Origin: Lacisediminihabitans sp040549525
GTDB lineage: Bacteria; Actinomycetota; Actinomycetes; Actinomycetales; Microbacteriaceae
DNA: 64,000 nt
Direction: 5' to 3'
NCBI RefSeq assembly: GCF_040549525.1
Contig: NZ_JBEPTM010000003.1
Coordinates: 310,001 to 374,000, forward strand
How positions within the stretch are numbered: position 1 is the first letter of the stretch; every line of letters begins with the position of its first letter. Made by a program: the position numbers and the translations under genes. This document shows, one piece after another, positions 8,739 to 16,429 of the stretch. The notes below the pieces were generated by a model that saw only the letters and a program-made list of their open reading frames with translations, was not told where the DNA came from and searched no databases.

Positions 8739-9952
8739 ACGCCCCATTGCCCCTCGAGGGCATCACGGTGCTCGACCTCACTCGCGCGCTCGCCGGCCCC
8801 TATGCGACAGCCCTCCTCGCGGACATGGGAGCGACGATCACCAAGGTCGAGAGCATGAGGGGCGGAGATTCGACGCGAGGGTGGCCGCCGTTCGAGAACG
8901 AACACAGCCTCTACTTCGACTCCGTGAATCGCGGCAAGTCCTCCATCGCCCTCGACTTCTATACTCCGGAGGGTAAGGCGCTCCTGCGCCGACTGGCCCT
9001 CGCTTCGGACGTCGTCATCGAGAATTTCCGTCCCGGCGTCATGGCCGATCTGGGGCTGGATGCCGCGGGGCTTCGGGCCGAGAAGCCCTCGATCGTCATC
9101 GCTTCGGTGAGTGGCTTCGGCAGCACCGGACCGCTCAGCCAGACGGCGGGGCTCGACCAGGTGGCTCAGGCGATGTCGGGGATCATGTCGGTGACGGGCA
9201 AGAACGCGAGTGAGCTCTACCGCGTCGGCATCCCGATCATCGATATCTATGCCGGCGTCTTCACCGCGTTCGGTATCGTCGCGGCCCTCGTGGGGCGGGA
9301 GCGCACCGGAGGCGGCCGTGAGGTGTCTACCTCGCTCCTCGAGGCGGCTATCGCAATCTCCGCGTTCCAGGGGCAGCGTTACCTCAGCACCGGGGTAGTG
9401 CCGGAGCCCCAGGGCAATAACCATCCCGTGCTCGCGCCCTATGGCATGTTCGCCACGGCGGACATCCCGATCATCATCGCGGTCGGCAATGACAAGCAGT
9501 GGGTGGACCTGTGCGCGCTCGTCGGCGACCCGCAGCTCTCCTCCGAGGCCGACTTCGCCACGGGTTCGCTTCGGCTCAGCCACAGGGACGCCCTCACCGC
9601 CCGCCTCGAAGTCGCCCTGGCCGCGCGCCCCGGACTCGAATGGGTCGAGGCGCTGCGCGACGCGCGCATCCCCACCGGTCCGATCTACAACTACCGGCAG
9701 GTCTTCGACGACCCGCAGGTGAAGCACCTGGACATGGTGCAACACGTGACAAGGGCCGACGGCACCGACCTCCCGCTGCTGCGGGGGCCCATCTCGGTGG
9801 ACGGGCAGGCGCTTCCCATCCGCAAGGCCCCACCCATGCTCGGGGAGGACACCGAGGCGGTGCTCGCCGCGCTCGGACTCACCGAGCAGCAGGTCGCGGG
9901 GCTCCTCGCCTCCGGCATCGTGAAGACCGCAGCCGCGCAGACAGCCTCCTGA
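8735..9952 (+). CDS. CaiB/BaiF-type (family III) CoA-transferase
   Basis: 405 residues. The N-terminus LEGITVLDLTRALAGPYAT, the VIENFRPGVMADLGLD block and SVSGFGSTGPL are signatures of family III CoA-transferases. Asp170 in PIIDIYAGVFTAFG is at the position of the aspartate that forms the acyl anhydride intermediate. These enzymes move CoA between carboxylic acids through an interlocked dimer. ATG 8735 overlaps the preceding stop (ATGA). Its place between an aldehyde dehydrogenase and a crotonase suggests it activates the acid made by the dehydrogenase, or recycles CoA from an acyl-CoA in the pathway; the true substrates cannot be read from the sequence. Confidence 0.88.
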   Translation: MNAPLPLEGITVLDLTRALAGPYATALLADMGATITKVESMRGGDSTRGWPPFENEHSLYFDSVNRGKSSIALDFYTPEGKALLRRLALASDVVIENFRPGVMADLGLDAAGLRAEKPSIVIASVSGFGSTGPLSQTAGLDQVAQAMSGIMSVTGKNASELYRVGIPIIDIYAGVFTAFGIVAALVGRERTGGGREVSTSLLEAAIAISAFQGQRYLSTGVVPEPQGNNHPVLAPYGMFATADIPIIIAVGNDKQWVDLCALVGDPQLSSEADFATGSLRLSHRDALTARLEVALAARPGLEWVEALRDARIPTGPIYNYRQVFDDPQVKHLDMVQHVTRADGTDLPLLRGPISVDGQALPIRKAPPMLGEDTEAVLAALGLTEQQVAGLLASGIVKTAAAQTAS

Positions 9953-9953
9953 C

Positions 9954-10736
9954 ATGCCGGGGCTGTCCGTTCACCAGTCCGGAGTCGTCGCGACGCTGGT
10001 GATCGACAACGCTCACAAACGCAACGCCCTCTCGGCGGAGATGTGGCAGCAGTTCCCGCCGCTTCTCTCCCGGCTCGCGAGCGACGACAGCGTGAAGGTG
10101 CTGATCGTGCGCGGTGCCGGCGAGGACTTCTCGGCCGGTGCGGACATCAGTGAGCTCGACGGGATCCTGCATGCACCGACCGGTCAGGACGGCGGCTATC
10201 TGACCGAGGGCGAGAATGCCCTGGCCCGCTTTCCCCGGCCGACCATCGCGGCCATCGACGGATTCTGCGTGGGCGGCGGTTGGCAGCTCGCGGCGGCGTG
10301 TGACATCCGCCTCGCATCGAGCCGGGCGAGCTTCGGGGTGACTCCGTCGCGCATCGGAATCGTCTATCCGCTGTCCGGCATCGAACGGCTGGTGAGCGTC
10401 GCGGGGATTGCCGTCGCGAAATACCTGCTCTTCAGTGGCGACCTTGTGGACGCGCCGACGGCGGAACGCTGGGGCATGGTGACCTCGGTCGTCGAGCCCC
10501 AAGACCTGTGGAGTGAGGCCGCCAGTCTCGCCAACCGCCTGGCGGCGCGGTCGCAACTCTCGATCCACGCGATGAAGCAGATCGTCGATGCCATCGCATC
10601 GGGTGCGGATGCGTCGGCCGTGAATCTGCGGTGGCAGGAGGAGATCGCCGGCAGCGACGACCCGGCGATCGGTGCGGCCGCCTTTGCCGCGAAGCGGGCC
10701 CCCGTGTTCACCTGGGCGCCGAGACCCGCGGACTGA
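9954..10736 (+). CDS. Crotonase-family protein lacking both hydratase glutamates
   Basis: 260 residues with the crotonase fold: GAGEDFSAGADISEL and CVGGGWQLAAACDIRLA form the CoA/oxyanion pocket. Aligning with the operon's other hydratase, the first catalytic Glu is Gln111 (GGGWQL) and the second is Pro131 (FGVTPSRIG). It is therefore probably not a simple hydratase; isomerase, hydrolase, decarboxylase or lyase activity on a CoA ester is possible. It is the last gene of the operon, one base after the CoA-transferase stop, so the two may act together. Many databases would label it enoyl-CoA hydratase/isomerase family. Confidence 0.8.
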   Translation: MPGLSVHQSGVVATLVIDNAHKRNALSAEMWQQFPPLLSRLASDDSVKVLIVRGAGEDFSAGADISELDGILHAPTGQDGGYLTEGENALARFPRPTIAAIDGFCVGGGWQLAAACDIRLASSRASFGVTPSRIGIVYPLSGIERLVSVAGIAVAKYLLFSGDLVDAPTAERWGMVTSVVEPQDLWSEAASLANRLAARSQLSIHAMKQIVDAIASGADASAVNLRWQEEIAGSDDPAIGAAAFAAKRAPVFTWAPRPAD

Positions 10737-10780
10737 CGGATCCCCGCGGCTTTTCCCTGTCGCGCACTGTCGTCGGCCTA

Positions 10781-10804
10781 GTGGTTGTGGTTGTGGTTGT
10801 GGTT
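10781..10804. repeat. Hexanucleotide tandem repeat (GTGGTT)x4
   Basis: Four perfect GTGGTT units followed by a degenerate fifth (GTCGTT). The repeat sits about 42 to 65 bp upstream of the predicted transcription start of the heliorhodopsin operon, just upstream of the -35 region. Simple repeats of this kind can slip during replication. Confidence 0.8.
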
Positions 10805-10833
10805 GTCGTTGGCGGCGGCGGCGGGTCGAGAAC

Positions 10834-10845
10834 TAGGCTGCACTC
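10834..10845 (+). promoter_or_regulatory. Putative leaderless promoter of the heliorhodopsin operon
   Basis: TAGGCT at 10834-10839 matches TAnnnT and ends 6 bases before ATG 10846. No Shine-Dalgarno sequence precedes that ATG, so a leaderless transcript is likely. No clear -35 hexamer is seen. Confidence 0.45.
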
Positions 10846-11130
10846 ATGTCTCGATGGCCCGCAGGCTCCCCACGCCGGCGCGGCGAACTGATGCTCGGCA
10901 TCGTTCTCCCCGTCACCGCCGGGGTGCTGGCCATCACCGGGCTGATCCTTCTGCTCAGGCCGGATCCCCCCGCGAGTTTCGGGTGGTTCGCGTACGTGCC
11001 GCTCAGCACCACCACCTTCATGCCGATGCCGTGGTTCTCATCGACGCTGCACACGGTGGGCGCCACCCTGATCGGTGTCGGCATCGCCGTGATGGTCTTC
11101 TGTCTCGGCTGGCGGGTGGGCCGCCGGTGA
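10846..11130 (+). CDS. Small two-helix membrane protein, partner of the heliorhodopsin homologue
   Basis: 94 residues with two predicted membrane helices (about 16-36 and 68-88). A short positively charged N-terminus (PRRRGE) precedes them and a WRVGRR tail follows, so both ends should be cytoplasmic. The loop between them is rich in aromatic and Pro residues (FGWFAYVP, MPMPWF). No enzymatic motif is visible and I do not recognise a family. Its stop overlaps the GTG start of the next gene by 4 bases, so the two products are probably made in equal amounts and may form one complex. Confidence 0.7.
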   Translation: MSRWPAGSPRRRGELMLGIVLPVTAGVLAITGLILLLRPDPPASFGWFAYVPLSTTTFMPMPWFSSTLHTVGATLIGVGIAVMVFCLGWRVGRR

Positions 11131-11888
11131 CGAGCGCCCGCCTTCGTCGGATCTCCGGCCTTTGCGGTGCGCTGCTCCTGATCGAGGCGATCGCGCTGTG
11201 GATCTTGCTCGCGACGGCTCCCACGCGGGTGCTCCTGCCGATCGCTCTCGACCTTGCCGCGGATCCGCACCGCTTCGAGCTCGTGCGCCTCGACCTCGGG
11301 TTGGGTGCCGTCGTGCTCTGCCTGCTCGTAGGGGTGGCTCGCCTGCTCGCGATCACCCCGGGGATCTTCCCGATCTATTCCGCGCAGGCGTCCCGCGATC
11401 GCCATCCGGCGCGCTGGATCGAGTTCGCCTTCAGCTCGTCGATCGTCGTGTTTCTCGTCGCCCAGCTGAACGGCATCACCGACATCGGTACCCTCGTGCT
11501 CAGCTATGCCGCGACGAGCGCGATGACCCTGTTCTTCGTGCTCGAAGAGCGCGGCCCACGACCGGCAACAGAGCGGATGCTTCCGCTCTGGTTCGGCGCC
11601 GCGATCGGCATCGTGCCGTGGGGGGTGATCGCGTTCCATCAGATCGCCGGATTGCTCGTGGGACAGCCGCCCTCCGGTCTCGGCCGCGTCGTCACGCTGG
11701 TGATGCTCGGGTTCTCGTTCGCCTTCTTCATCGTGCACTGGCACTCCCTCGCCCACCGGCTCGACCAGCCGCGGATCGAGTCCGGTCTGCCGTCTGCTGG
11801 GGAGGCCGTCCACATCGTGCTCAGTCTGGCGAGCACCTCTGTGTTCGCCTGGCTCGTGGTGGTCGGCGTCGTGAGCGGCCGTCTCTAG
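11127..11888 (+). CDS. Heliorhodopsin-family protein without the retinal-binding lysine
   Basis: 253 residues, the same length as heliorhodopsin 48C12 as I recall it. The most diagnostic stretches match: RWIEFAFSSS-LVAQLNGITDI (48C12 RWVEYSLSSS-LIAQICGIADI), LPLWFGAAIGIVPW (LPFWFGCIAGIVPW) and IVLSLASTSVFAW (IVLSLVAKSALAW). Helix 3 keeps the counterion glutamate (Glu99). The Schiff-base lysine of helix 7 is Thr237 (codon ACC, 11835-11837). Other retinal-pocket residues are also changed: His23 to Gly14, His80 to Arg72, Asn138 to Thr130. It should therefore be a seven-helix membrane protein that cannot bind retinal covalently. The start is GTG 11127, overlapping the small membrane gene by 4 bases. 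The family match is strong; the function is unknown. Confidence 0.85.
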   Translation: MTSARLRRISGLCGALLLIEAIALWILLATAPTRVLLPIALDLAADPHRFELVRLDLGLGAVVLCLLVGVARLLAITPGIFPIYSAQASRDRHPARWIEFAFSSSIVVFLVAQLNGITDIGTLVLSYAATSAMTLFFVLEERGPRPATERMLPLWFGAAIGIVPWGVIAFHQIAGLLVGQPPSGLGRVVTLVMLGFSFAFFIVHWHSLAHRLDQPRIESGLPSAGEAVHIVLSLASTSVFAWLVVVGVVSGRL

Positions 11889-11936
11889 AGCCGAGGAGTT
11901 CCGCTCACCCCGGAAGGCGCGGTGCGTGGCGGACTT

Positions 11937-11942
11937 TATAGT
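11937..11942 (+). promoter_or_regulatory. Putative -10 element of the first CDP-glycerol transferase gene
   Basis: TATAGT is a strong TAnnnT hexamer, ending 9 bases before ATG 11952 and 6 bases before an in-frame GTG at 11949. Either codon could be used from a leaderless or nearly leaderless transcript. No -35 match is seen. Confidence 0.45.
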
Positions 11943-11951
11943 GAGGTGGTG

Positions 11952-14489
11952 ATGAGTCTGACGGATGTGCCCGGCCTCACCGGCATCCGTCGTCGCCTCC
12001 TCGCCATCACGCGTCGTCTTCGGCAGGCGGCCAAGACCGAGGTCTACGCGTTCTGGCGACGCCGCGCGCTGCGCCCGACGATGGTCCTGTACGAGTCCTT
12101 CGCCGGCAACGGGATGCTCTGCAATCCGGAGGCGATCTTCCGAGCACTTCTCGCCGACCCGGAGTTCGCCGATGTCACCCACGTCTGGGTGCTCGCGAGT
12201 CGGAGAGAGAACCCGGCTGTCGCGCGGGAATTCGCGCGATCGCGCTCCGTGCGGTTCGTCCGCCCCGGTACGTTCGGTTACTTCAGGGCACTCGCCACCG
12301 CAGGTTTCCTTGTCAACAACGCGACATTCCCGACCGAGTTCGGCAAGCGCAGCGGCCAGGTCTATCTGAATACCTGGCATGGCACTCCGCTCAAGCGCAT
12401 GGGCTTCGACATCGGGGATCCGGCCACCCGCGTGGCCAACGTCATCCGCAACCTCCTCTCGGCCGACTACCTGCTCTCGGCCAGCCCGTTCATGACGGAG
12501 CACATGTATGAGAACGCCCACCGCTTGGGCAACATCTATAGCGGGCGGATCATCGAGGAGGGCTATCCGCGGATCGATCGGCAATTCATGGCTGAACCCG
12601 CCGCCGCCGCGGTGCGAGCGGGTCTGGAAGCCGGGGGATTGGATCTGCGCGGTCGCCGCATCATCCTCTACGCGCCCACCTGGAAGGGGACCTCGTTCTC
12701 CCGTCCGGAAGACGACATCAGCGAGCTGGTGTCCCGCATCGAAGAGCTCGAGTCGCTGATCGACACGACGAAGTACGTTGTGCTGCTGAAGACCCACCAG
12801 GTGGTGCACCGCTTCGCGGCGGACATCCCTGGCCTCCGCGATCGCGTGGTTCCGAACGAGATCCCCTCGAACGTCATCCTCGGCGTCACCGACATGCTCG
12901 TCACCGACTATTCGAGCATCTTCTTCGACTTCCTCGCCACCGGCCGGCCGATCTTCTTCCTCGCCCCGGATCTCGCGGACTACAGCGGCTACCGCGGCCT
13001 GTACATCGAGCCGGAGCACTGGCCGGGTCCGGTGGTGCCGAGCGTCGGTGCGCTCGCCGGTGCCATCAACGAGTTCGACCACGGCGGCGTAGACGACCGG
13101 GTGGCTGCGAACTACCGGGCGATGCAGGCACGGTTCGTCGCGCGCGAAGACGGCAACGCCACCCAGCGCATCCTCGACATCGTGTTTCGCGGCAAGCCCG
13201 AGGGCTATGCGGTTGCGCCGCTCCCCGGGGATGGGCGGCAGAGGATCCTCATCGCCGCCGGAAGCATGAGGCCCGGGGCGATCACCGCCGAACTCGTCGC
13301 GCTGCTCGACGTGATCGACCACTCGCGGTTCGACGTGTCGGTGATCTTCCCGCCGCTGCGCTCCCGGCCCGTGCTCGACCAGCAGCGGTTGTTGGATCCG
13401 CGGGTGCGGCAGTTCGCCCGGGTCGGCGGCATGAACGGATCGAAGCTCGCGCTCGCCCGATTGCGGTCGACGCGCGCGGCAGCGGCCGGTTCGCGAACTC
13501 GCCGCGGGACGTCTCCCGTGCGCAACGAACTCCGGCGGCACGAACTCTGGCGGGACGAGCTCTGGCGGGACGAGTGGGATCGATGCTTCGGGGGTGCCGC
13601 CTTCGACTTCGCGCTCGACTTCGTCGGCACCAGCCCATTCTGGGCGAGCCTGATGGTGCAGTCGCCCGGCTCGGAACGCTCGATCTGGCTGAGGGAGGAC
13701 CCGGCCTCGACGTCGGCCCCGGAGACCGACACCCCCGGTGGGCCCGAGATCGCCGGGATCCGTCCCATCTACGACGCCTTCGATCGTCTGGTTTCGCCCT
13801 CGCTGTCGCGCCATCCCGCCCTTCGAGAGGTGACCGTCGCGGAGCCCCTGATCGGCGGCGAGAGCATCCTGGCCCGAGCGGACCTGCCCGTACAGCGCAA
13901 CGAGGGTGATCCAGCGCTACCCGACTGGCTGGGTCGCGGCGGCTTCGGAGACGCGACCGGGGCGACCCGGATCTTCGTGTCGCTCGGCCGGCTCAGTGTG
14001 GAGAACGACCCACTTCGACTGGTTCGTGCCTTCGCGCTGGTGAATGCCGCTGCGCCGACCTCGCGACTGCTCGTGGTGGGGGATGGCCCGCTAGCGACGA
14101 TCCTCGCCGCGGAAGTGGCCGCCCGCGGCCTCACGGGCGTCGTGGCTCTCGTGGGGTACCGATCCAACCCCTTTCCCCTCCTGAGGCGGGCAGACTGCTT
14201 CGTCTTCGTCGCCGGGAGTGCCAGAAACCCGAGGGTGATCGCCGAAGCGCGGGTGCTCGGATTGCCCGTCGTCCGGGTCATCGGCGCGGAAGTCGGCGCC
14301 GCACCCCTCTCGGGCATCCTCGAGGTCGAGCCGGAAGACCGGGCCATCGCCGACGGCATGCTCGAGTTCCTCGCGGGTCGGGTGGGACCATCGTCAATCG
14401 ATTGGGTCGCGCACGACGATCGGGCGATCGAGAGCTTCTACCGGGCGATCGGGGGGATCCCGGCGATCGGCACGATCAGGGACGCGTGA
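11952..14489 (+). CDS. CDP-glycerol glycerophosphotransferase fused to a degenerate GT4 domain (paralogue 1)
   Basis: 845 residues. The N-terminal half (to about residue 420) is a TagB/TagF-type polyglycerol-phosphate polymerase domain: LYESFAGNGMLCNPEAIF, LNTWHGTPLKRMGFD (His143), YAPTWKG, KTHQVVH (His282) and TDYSSIFFDF. These enzymes add glycerol phosphate from CDP-glycerol to a lipid-linked or surface polymer. The C-terminal half resembles GT4 glycosyltransferases (VSLGRLSVENDPLRLVRAF, LLVVGDGPL), but the nucleotide-sugar ExxxxxxxE motif is broken (ARNPRVIAEA) and the acceptor region is rewritten. Its paralogue at 16430 keeps both. A 15-bp tandem repeat encodes ELRRH/ELWRD/ELWRD in the linker. 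It ends 14 bases inside the convergent glycosyltransferase gene. Confidence 0.82.
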   Translation: MSLTDVPGLTGIRRRLLAITRRLRQAAKTEVYAFWRRRALRPTMVLYESFAGNGMLCNPEAIFRALLADPEFADVTHVWVLASRRENPAVAREFARSRSVRFVRPGTFGYFRALATAGFLVNNATFPTEFGKRSGQVYLNTWHGTPLKRMGFDIGDPATRVANVIRNLLSADYLLSASPFMTEHMYENAHRLGNIYSGRIIEEGYPRIDRQFMAEPAAAAVRAGLEAGGLDLRGRRIILYAPTWKGTSFSRPEDDISELVSRIEELESLIDTTKYVVLLKTHQVVHRFAADIPGLRDRVVPNEIPSNVILGVTDMLVTDYSSIFFDFLATGRPIFFLAPDLADYSGYRGLYIEPEHWPGPVVPSVGALAGAINEFDHGGVDDRVAANYRAMQARFVAREDGNATQRILDIVFRGKPEGYAVAPLPGDGRQRILIAAGSMRPGAITAELVALLDVIDHSRFDVSVIFPPLRSRPVLDQQRLLDPRVRQFARVGGMNGSKLALARLRSTRAAAAGSRTRRGTSPVRNELRRHELWRDELWRDEWDRCFGGAAFDFALDFVGTSPFWASLMVQSPGSERSIWLREDPASTSAPETDTPGGPEIAGIRPIYDAFDRLVSPSLSRHPALREVTVAEPLIGGESILARADLPVQRNEGDPALPDWLGRGGFGDATGATRIFVSLGRLSVENDPLRLVRAFALVNAAAPTSRLLVVGDGPLATILAAEVAARGLTGVVALVGYRSNPFPLLRRADCFVFVAGSARNPRVIAEARVLGLPVVRVIGAEVGAAPLSGILEVEPEDRAIADGMLEFLAGRVGPSSIDWVAHDDRAIESFYRAIGGIPAIGTIRDA
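13527..13571. repeat. 15-bp tandem repeat, three units, within the coding region
   Basis: Three consecutive 15-bp units (13527-13541, 13542-13556, 13557-13571) of the form GAACTCTGGCGGGAC encode ELRRH, ELWRD, ELWRD and run into a partial fourth (EW). They lie in the interdomain region of the transferase and keep the reading frame. Confidence 0.85.
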
Positions 14490-16038
14490 GTTCCAGCGTG
14501 ACACTCGTGTGTTGCGGGTACTCCGCCACGACCACGAATCCCTGCGCCGCCAGCATCGATCGGCCGTAGGTAGCGGCCTCTTTGCCCGGGAGGCGGTATT
14601 CGACCAACCAGACCGTCTTGGTGGAGCGATACACCGAGTCGAGTCGTGAAGCGACAGTCGTCGTGGGCACCACCGCATCGTGCCAGTTGCTCGTGTCGTA
14701 CCAGGGGGTCTTGAGCGCGATATCCGTCAGGCCTGTGAATGGGGCCGGGTAGGTGCGCATCGCCAGTCGGGTAGCGCGCGACGGGCGGCTCCCCTCGTCG
14801 AAGAGTATGCCCTGACCGGGCTGCGCGTGAGCCTTGATGGTCTGCGCGATCTGCGCCCAGTCGCTGTTGTTCTTGGCGAAGGGTGTGCGTTCGCTGAGGT
14901 AACTGATCGAGGAGGCGCTGACGACGACGGCGAGCAGAACGATCCCCAGGATGCGCGGGCGGAGTCGCGCCAAGAGCCATCCGATGAGGAGTGCTGCGCC
15001 GGGCACCGCGAACGAGAGGTACCGGGAGGAGTAGACCGCGTGCACGGAATTGGCGGCGAGCAGGATGGCCGGGGGGCCGAGCAGCCAGGTCGCCGCAAGA
15101 GGAACGAGGGCCGGAGTGCGGGCGCCGGAGGTGGGGTCGGGATCCGCGCCATCGAACCAGTCGCGGTTTCGGCGCGAGGCCACCGCCCAGACGGCGATGG
15201 CGGCTGCGATGAGGATCCAGGCGAGGGTGGCCAACAGGTTGTTCCCGAACCACTGCGTCACGACCAGAGTGCGGATGTTGGTGGAGTCGCGGTTCGCCAG
15301 GAACGCGATCTGGCCGCTCTCCGCGATACCGAAACCGATCACCGGCCCGGCGAGGAGTATGCCGCCGAGCGTCGCCCGTGCCCAGGCGCGCAGGATGGCG
15401 GGACGCCGTTGGGACAGCACGACCACCGCATGGGCGACGATGATCAGGAGGCTGAAGAGGAACAGATACCCGCACGCGGCCAGTCCAACGGCGTAGACCA
15501 CCCACAGTCGCTTCTCCGGCCGATCCCGGCCGACGATGTGAAGCAGCAGGATCGTCAGCCAGACGACGGCGGCCGTGCTCATGGCATAGCCCCGTGCCTC
15601 TTCGCCCATGTAGGTGATGCGAGGCAGCATCAGGGCGATGATGCCGGCGAAGACGGCGACCCGGATTCCGCCGAGGCGCGAGCCGATCACCACGACACCC
15701 GCCACGGCGATTCCGACGGCGATGGCGCTGGGGAATCTCACGGAGAAGGGAGAGGCGCCGAACGCCTGCACCCAGAAATGCAGGAAGAAGTAGTAGGTGC
15801 CGTGCACGGCGTCAACGCTGCCGAGCATGCGGAACAGCGAGGGAAGCGAACGCTCGGCGGACAGGACGCTTGCCGCCTCATCGCCCCACAGGGAGGGGAT
15901 CCAGGATCCCCAGGCGGAGACGGCAGTCGCCACGGCGCCGAGAAACAGAGCAAGGCTCGACCGGACAGTCGGCCGCCATCCCGCACGGCGGGCGAGGGTG
16001 GACGGAGAGCTGCCGGAGCGGTCAGTAGCGAGCGACAC
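14476..16038 (-). CDS. GT-C (family 39-like) membrane glycosyltransferase
   Basis: 520 residues from GTG 16038. About ten to twelve hydrophobic helices follow a short basic N-terminus. The first extracytoplasmic loop has the acidic WGDEAASVLSAER motif typical of polyprenyl-phosphate-sugar-dependent GT-C enzymes (GT39/ArnT/mannosyltransferases), and a second motif YMGEEARGYA follows. The C-terminal 130 residues form a soluble extracytoplasmic domain. It should transfer a sugar from polyprenyl phosphate to an envelope acceptor outside the membrane. GTG 16038 lies inside the last codons of the small membrane gene (17-base overlap), implying translational coupling. Its place between two wall-polymer transferases suggests glycosylation of a teichoic-acid-like polymer; that is inference. 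Confidence 0.8.
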   Translation of the reverse strand: MSLATDRSGSSPSTLARRAGWRPTVRSSLALFLGAVATAVSAWGSWIPSLWGDEAASVLSAERSLPSLFRMLGSVDAVHGTYYFFLHFWVQAFGASPFSVRFPSAIAVGIAVAGVVVIGSRLGGIRVAVFAGIIALMLPRITYMGEEARGYAMSTAAVVWLTILLLHIVGRDRPEKRLWVVYAVGLAACGYLFLFSLLIIVAHAVVVLSQRRPAILRAWARATLGGILLAGPVIGFGIAESGQIAFLANRDSTNIRTLVVTQWFGNNLLATLAWILIAAAIAVWAVASRRNRDWFDGADPDPTSGARTPALVPLAATWLLGPPAILLAANSVHAVYSSRYLSFAVPGAALLIGWLLARLRPRILGIVLLAVVVSASSISYLSERTPFAKNNSDWAQIAQTIKAHAQPGQGILFDEGSRPSRATRLAMRTYPAPFTGLTDIALKTPWYDTSNWHDAVVPTTTVASRLDSVYRSTKTVWLVEYRLPGKEAATYGRSMLAAQGFVVVAEYPQHTSVTLELTRP

Positions 16039-16228
16039 GGTGGTGGAGTCTCTTTCGTTCGGACGAGCTGTCGGCACGGTCTTCGACACCCAGGGGATCG
16101 CTAATCGATGCATCCTCATCGTCGTCCTGTTCGTCCCCGACCTCTGCGAGGAGCGCAACAACCGCCCAGACGCACAGCGCAGCAACGATGACGAGAACAC
16201 CGACACCACCGAATATCAGCCACACCAT
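16022..16228 (-). CDS. Small acidic single-pass membrane protein, coupled to the GT-C gene
   Basis: 68 residues from ATG 16228, preceded by a strong Shine-Dalgarno (AGGAGG, minus strand of 16233-16239). One membrane helix (about residues 2-27) is followed by a very acidic run (GDEQDDDEDASISD) and a basic tail ending HHRVARY. Its last codons overlap the glycosyltransferase start by 17 bases. I do not recognise the family. Topology and context suggest a small accessory subunit or regulator of the GT-C enzyme. Confidence 0.7.
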   Translation of the reverse strand: MVWLIFGGVGVLVIVAALCVWAVVALLAEVGDEQDDDEDASISDPLGVEDRADSSSERKRLHHRVARY

Positions 16229-16289
16229 AGAGCGCCTCCTGGGATCTCGAATCCGTCGGGACCACCCTGCCAAGCGCTCTCCCAGATGG

Positions 16290-16358
16290 CTCTAAGACTG
16301 CGGGTTGCCTCGCGGCGAGAGCGTGCCGCGCATTCTTAGAGCAGCGCATTCTTAGAGC
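16290..16358. repeat. TCTAAG-type hexamers, including a 15-bp direct repeat, in a divergent promoter region
   Basis: GCGCATTCTTAGAGC is repeated perfectly at 16328-16342 and 16344-16358 (16-bp period). A third copy of the hexamer (TCTAAG, 16291-16296) lies on the other side. The hexamer is the same as in the four regulon promoters at 19.7-25.1 kb, but the 11-bp period and the -10 spacing seen there are absent. It lies between the small membrane gene and the second transferase gene. Confidence 0.6.
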
Positions 16359-16429
16359 TTTGTGTGGAGCCGAAGAGAAGTACTATACATACTGCTGTGC
16401 TGAACGGCCGGTTCGAAACAGGGAGCGCC

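Noticed and set aside
6339..8747. An 802-codon open frame on the minus strand opposite the hydratase and aldehyde dehydrogenase genes
   Set aside because: The plus strand encodes three clear enzymes here. The opposite frame is open only because GC-rich codons rarely form stops in that register, and its translation has no recognisable domain.
10833..13814. A 993-codon minus-strand open frame opposite the heliorhodopsin-like and transferase genes
   Set aside because: Translation is dominated by Arg, Gly, Asp, Glu and His typical of antisense GC-rich DNA; the plus strand shows conserved families.
16328..16358. Reading the 15-bp direct repeat as a fifth full regulon box
   Set aside because: The 11-bp period and the 10-bp distance to a -10 hexamer are absent, so I list it only as a related sequence.
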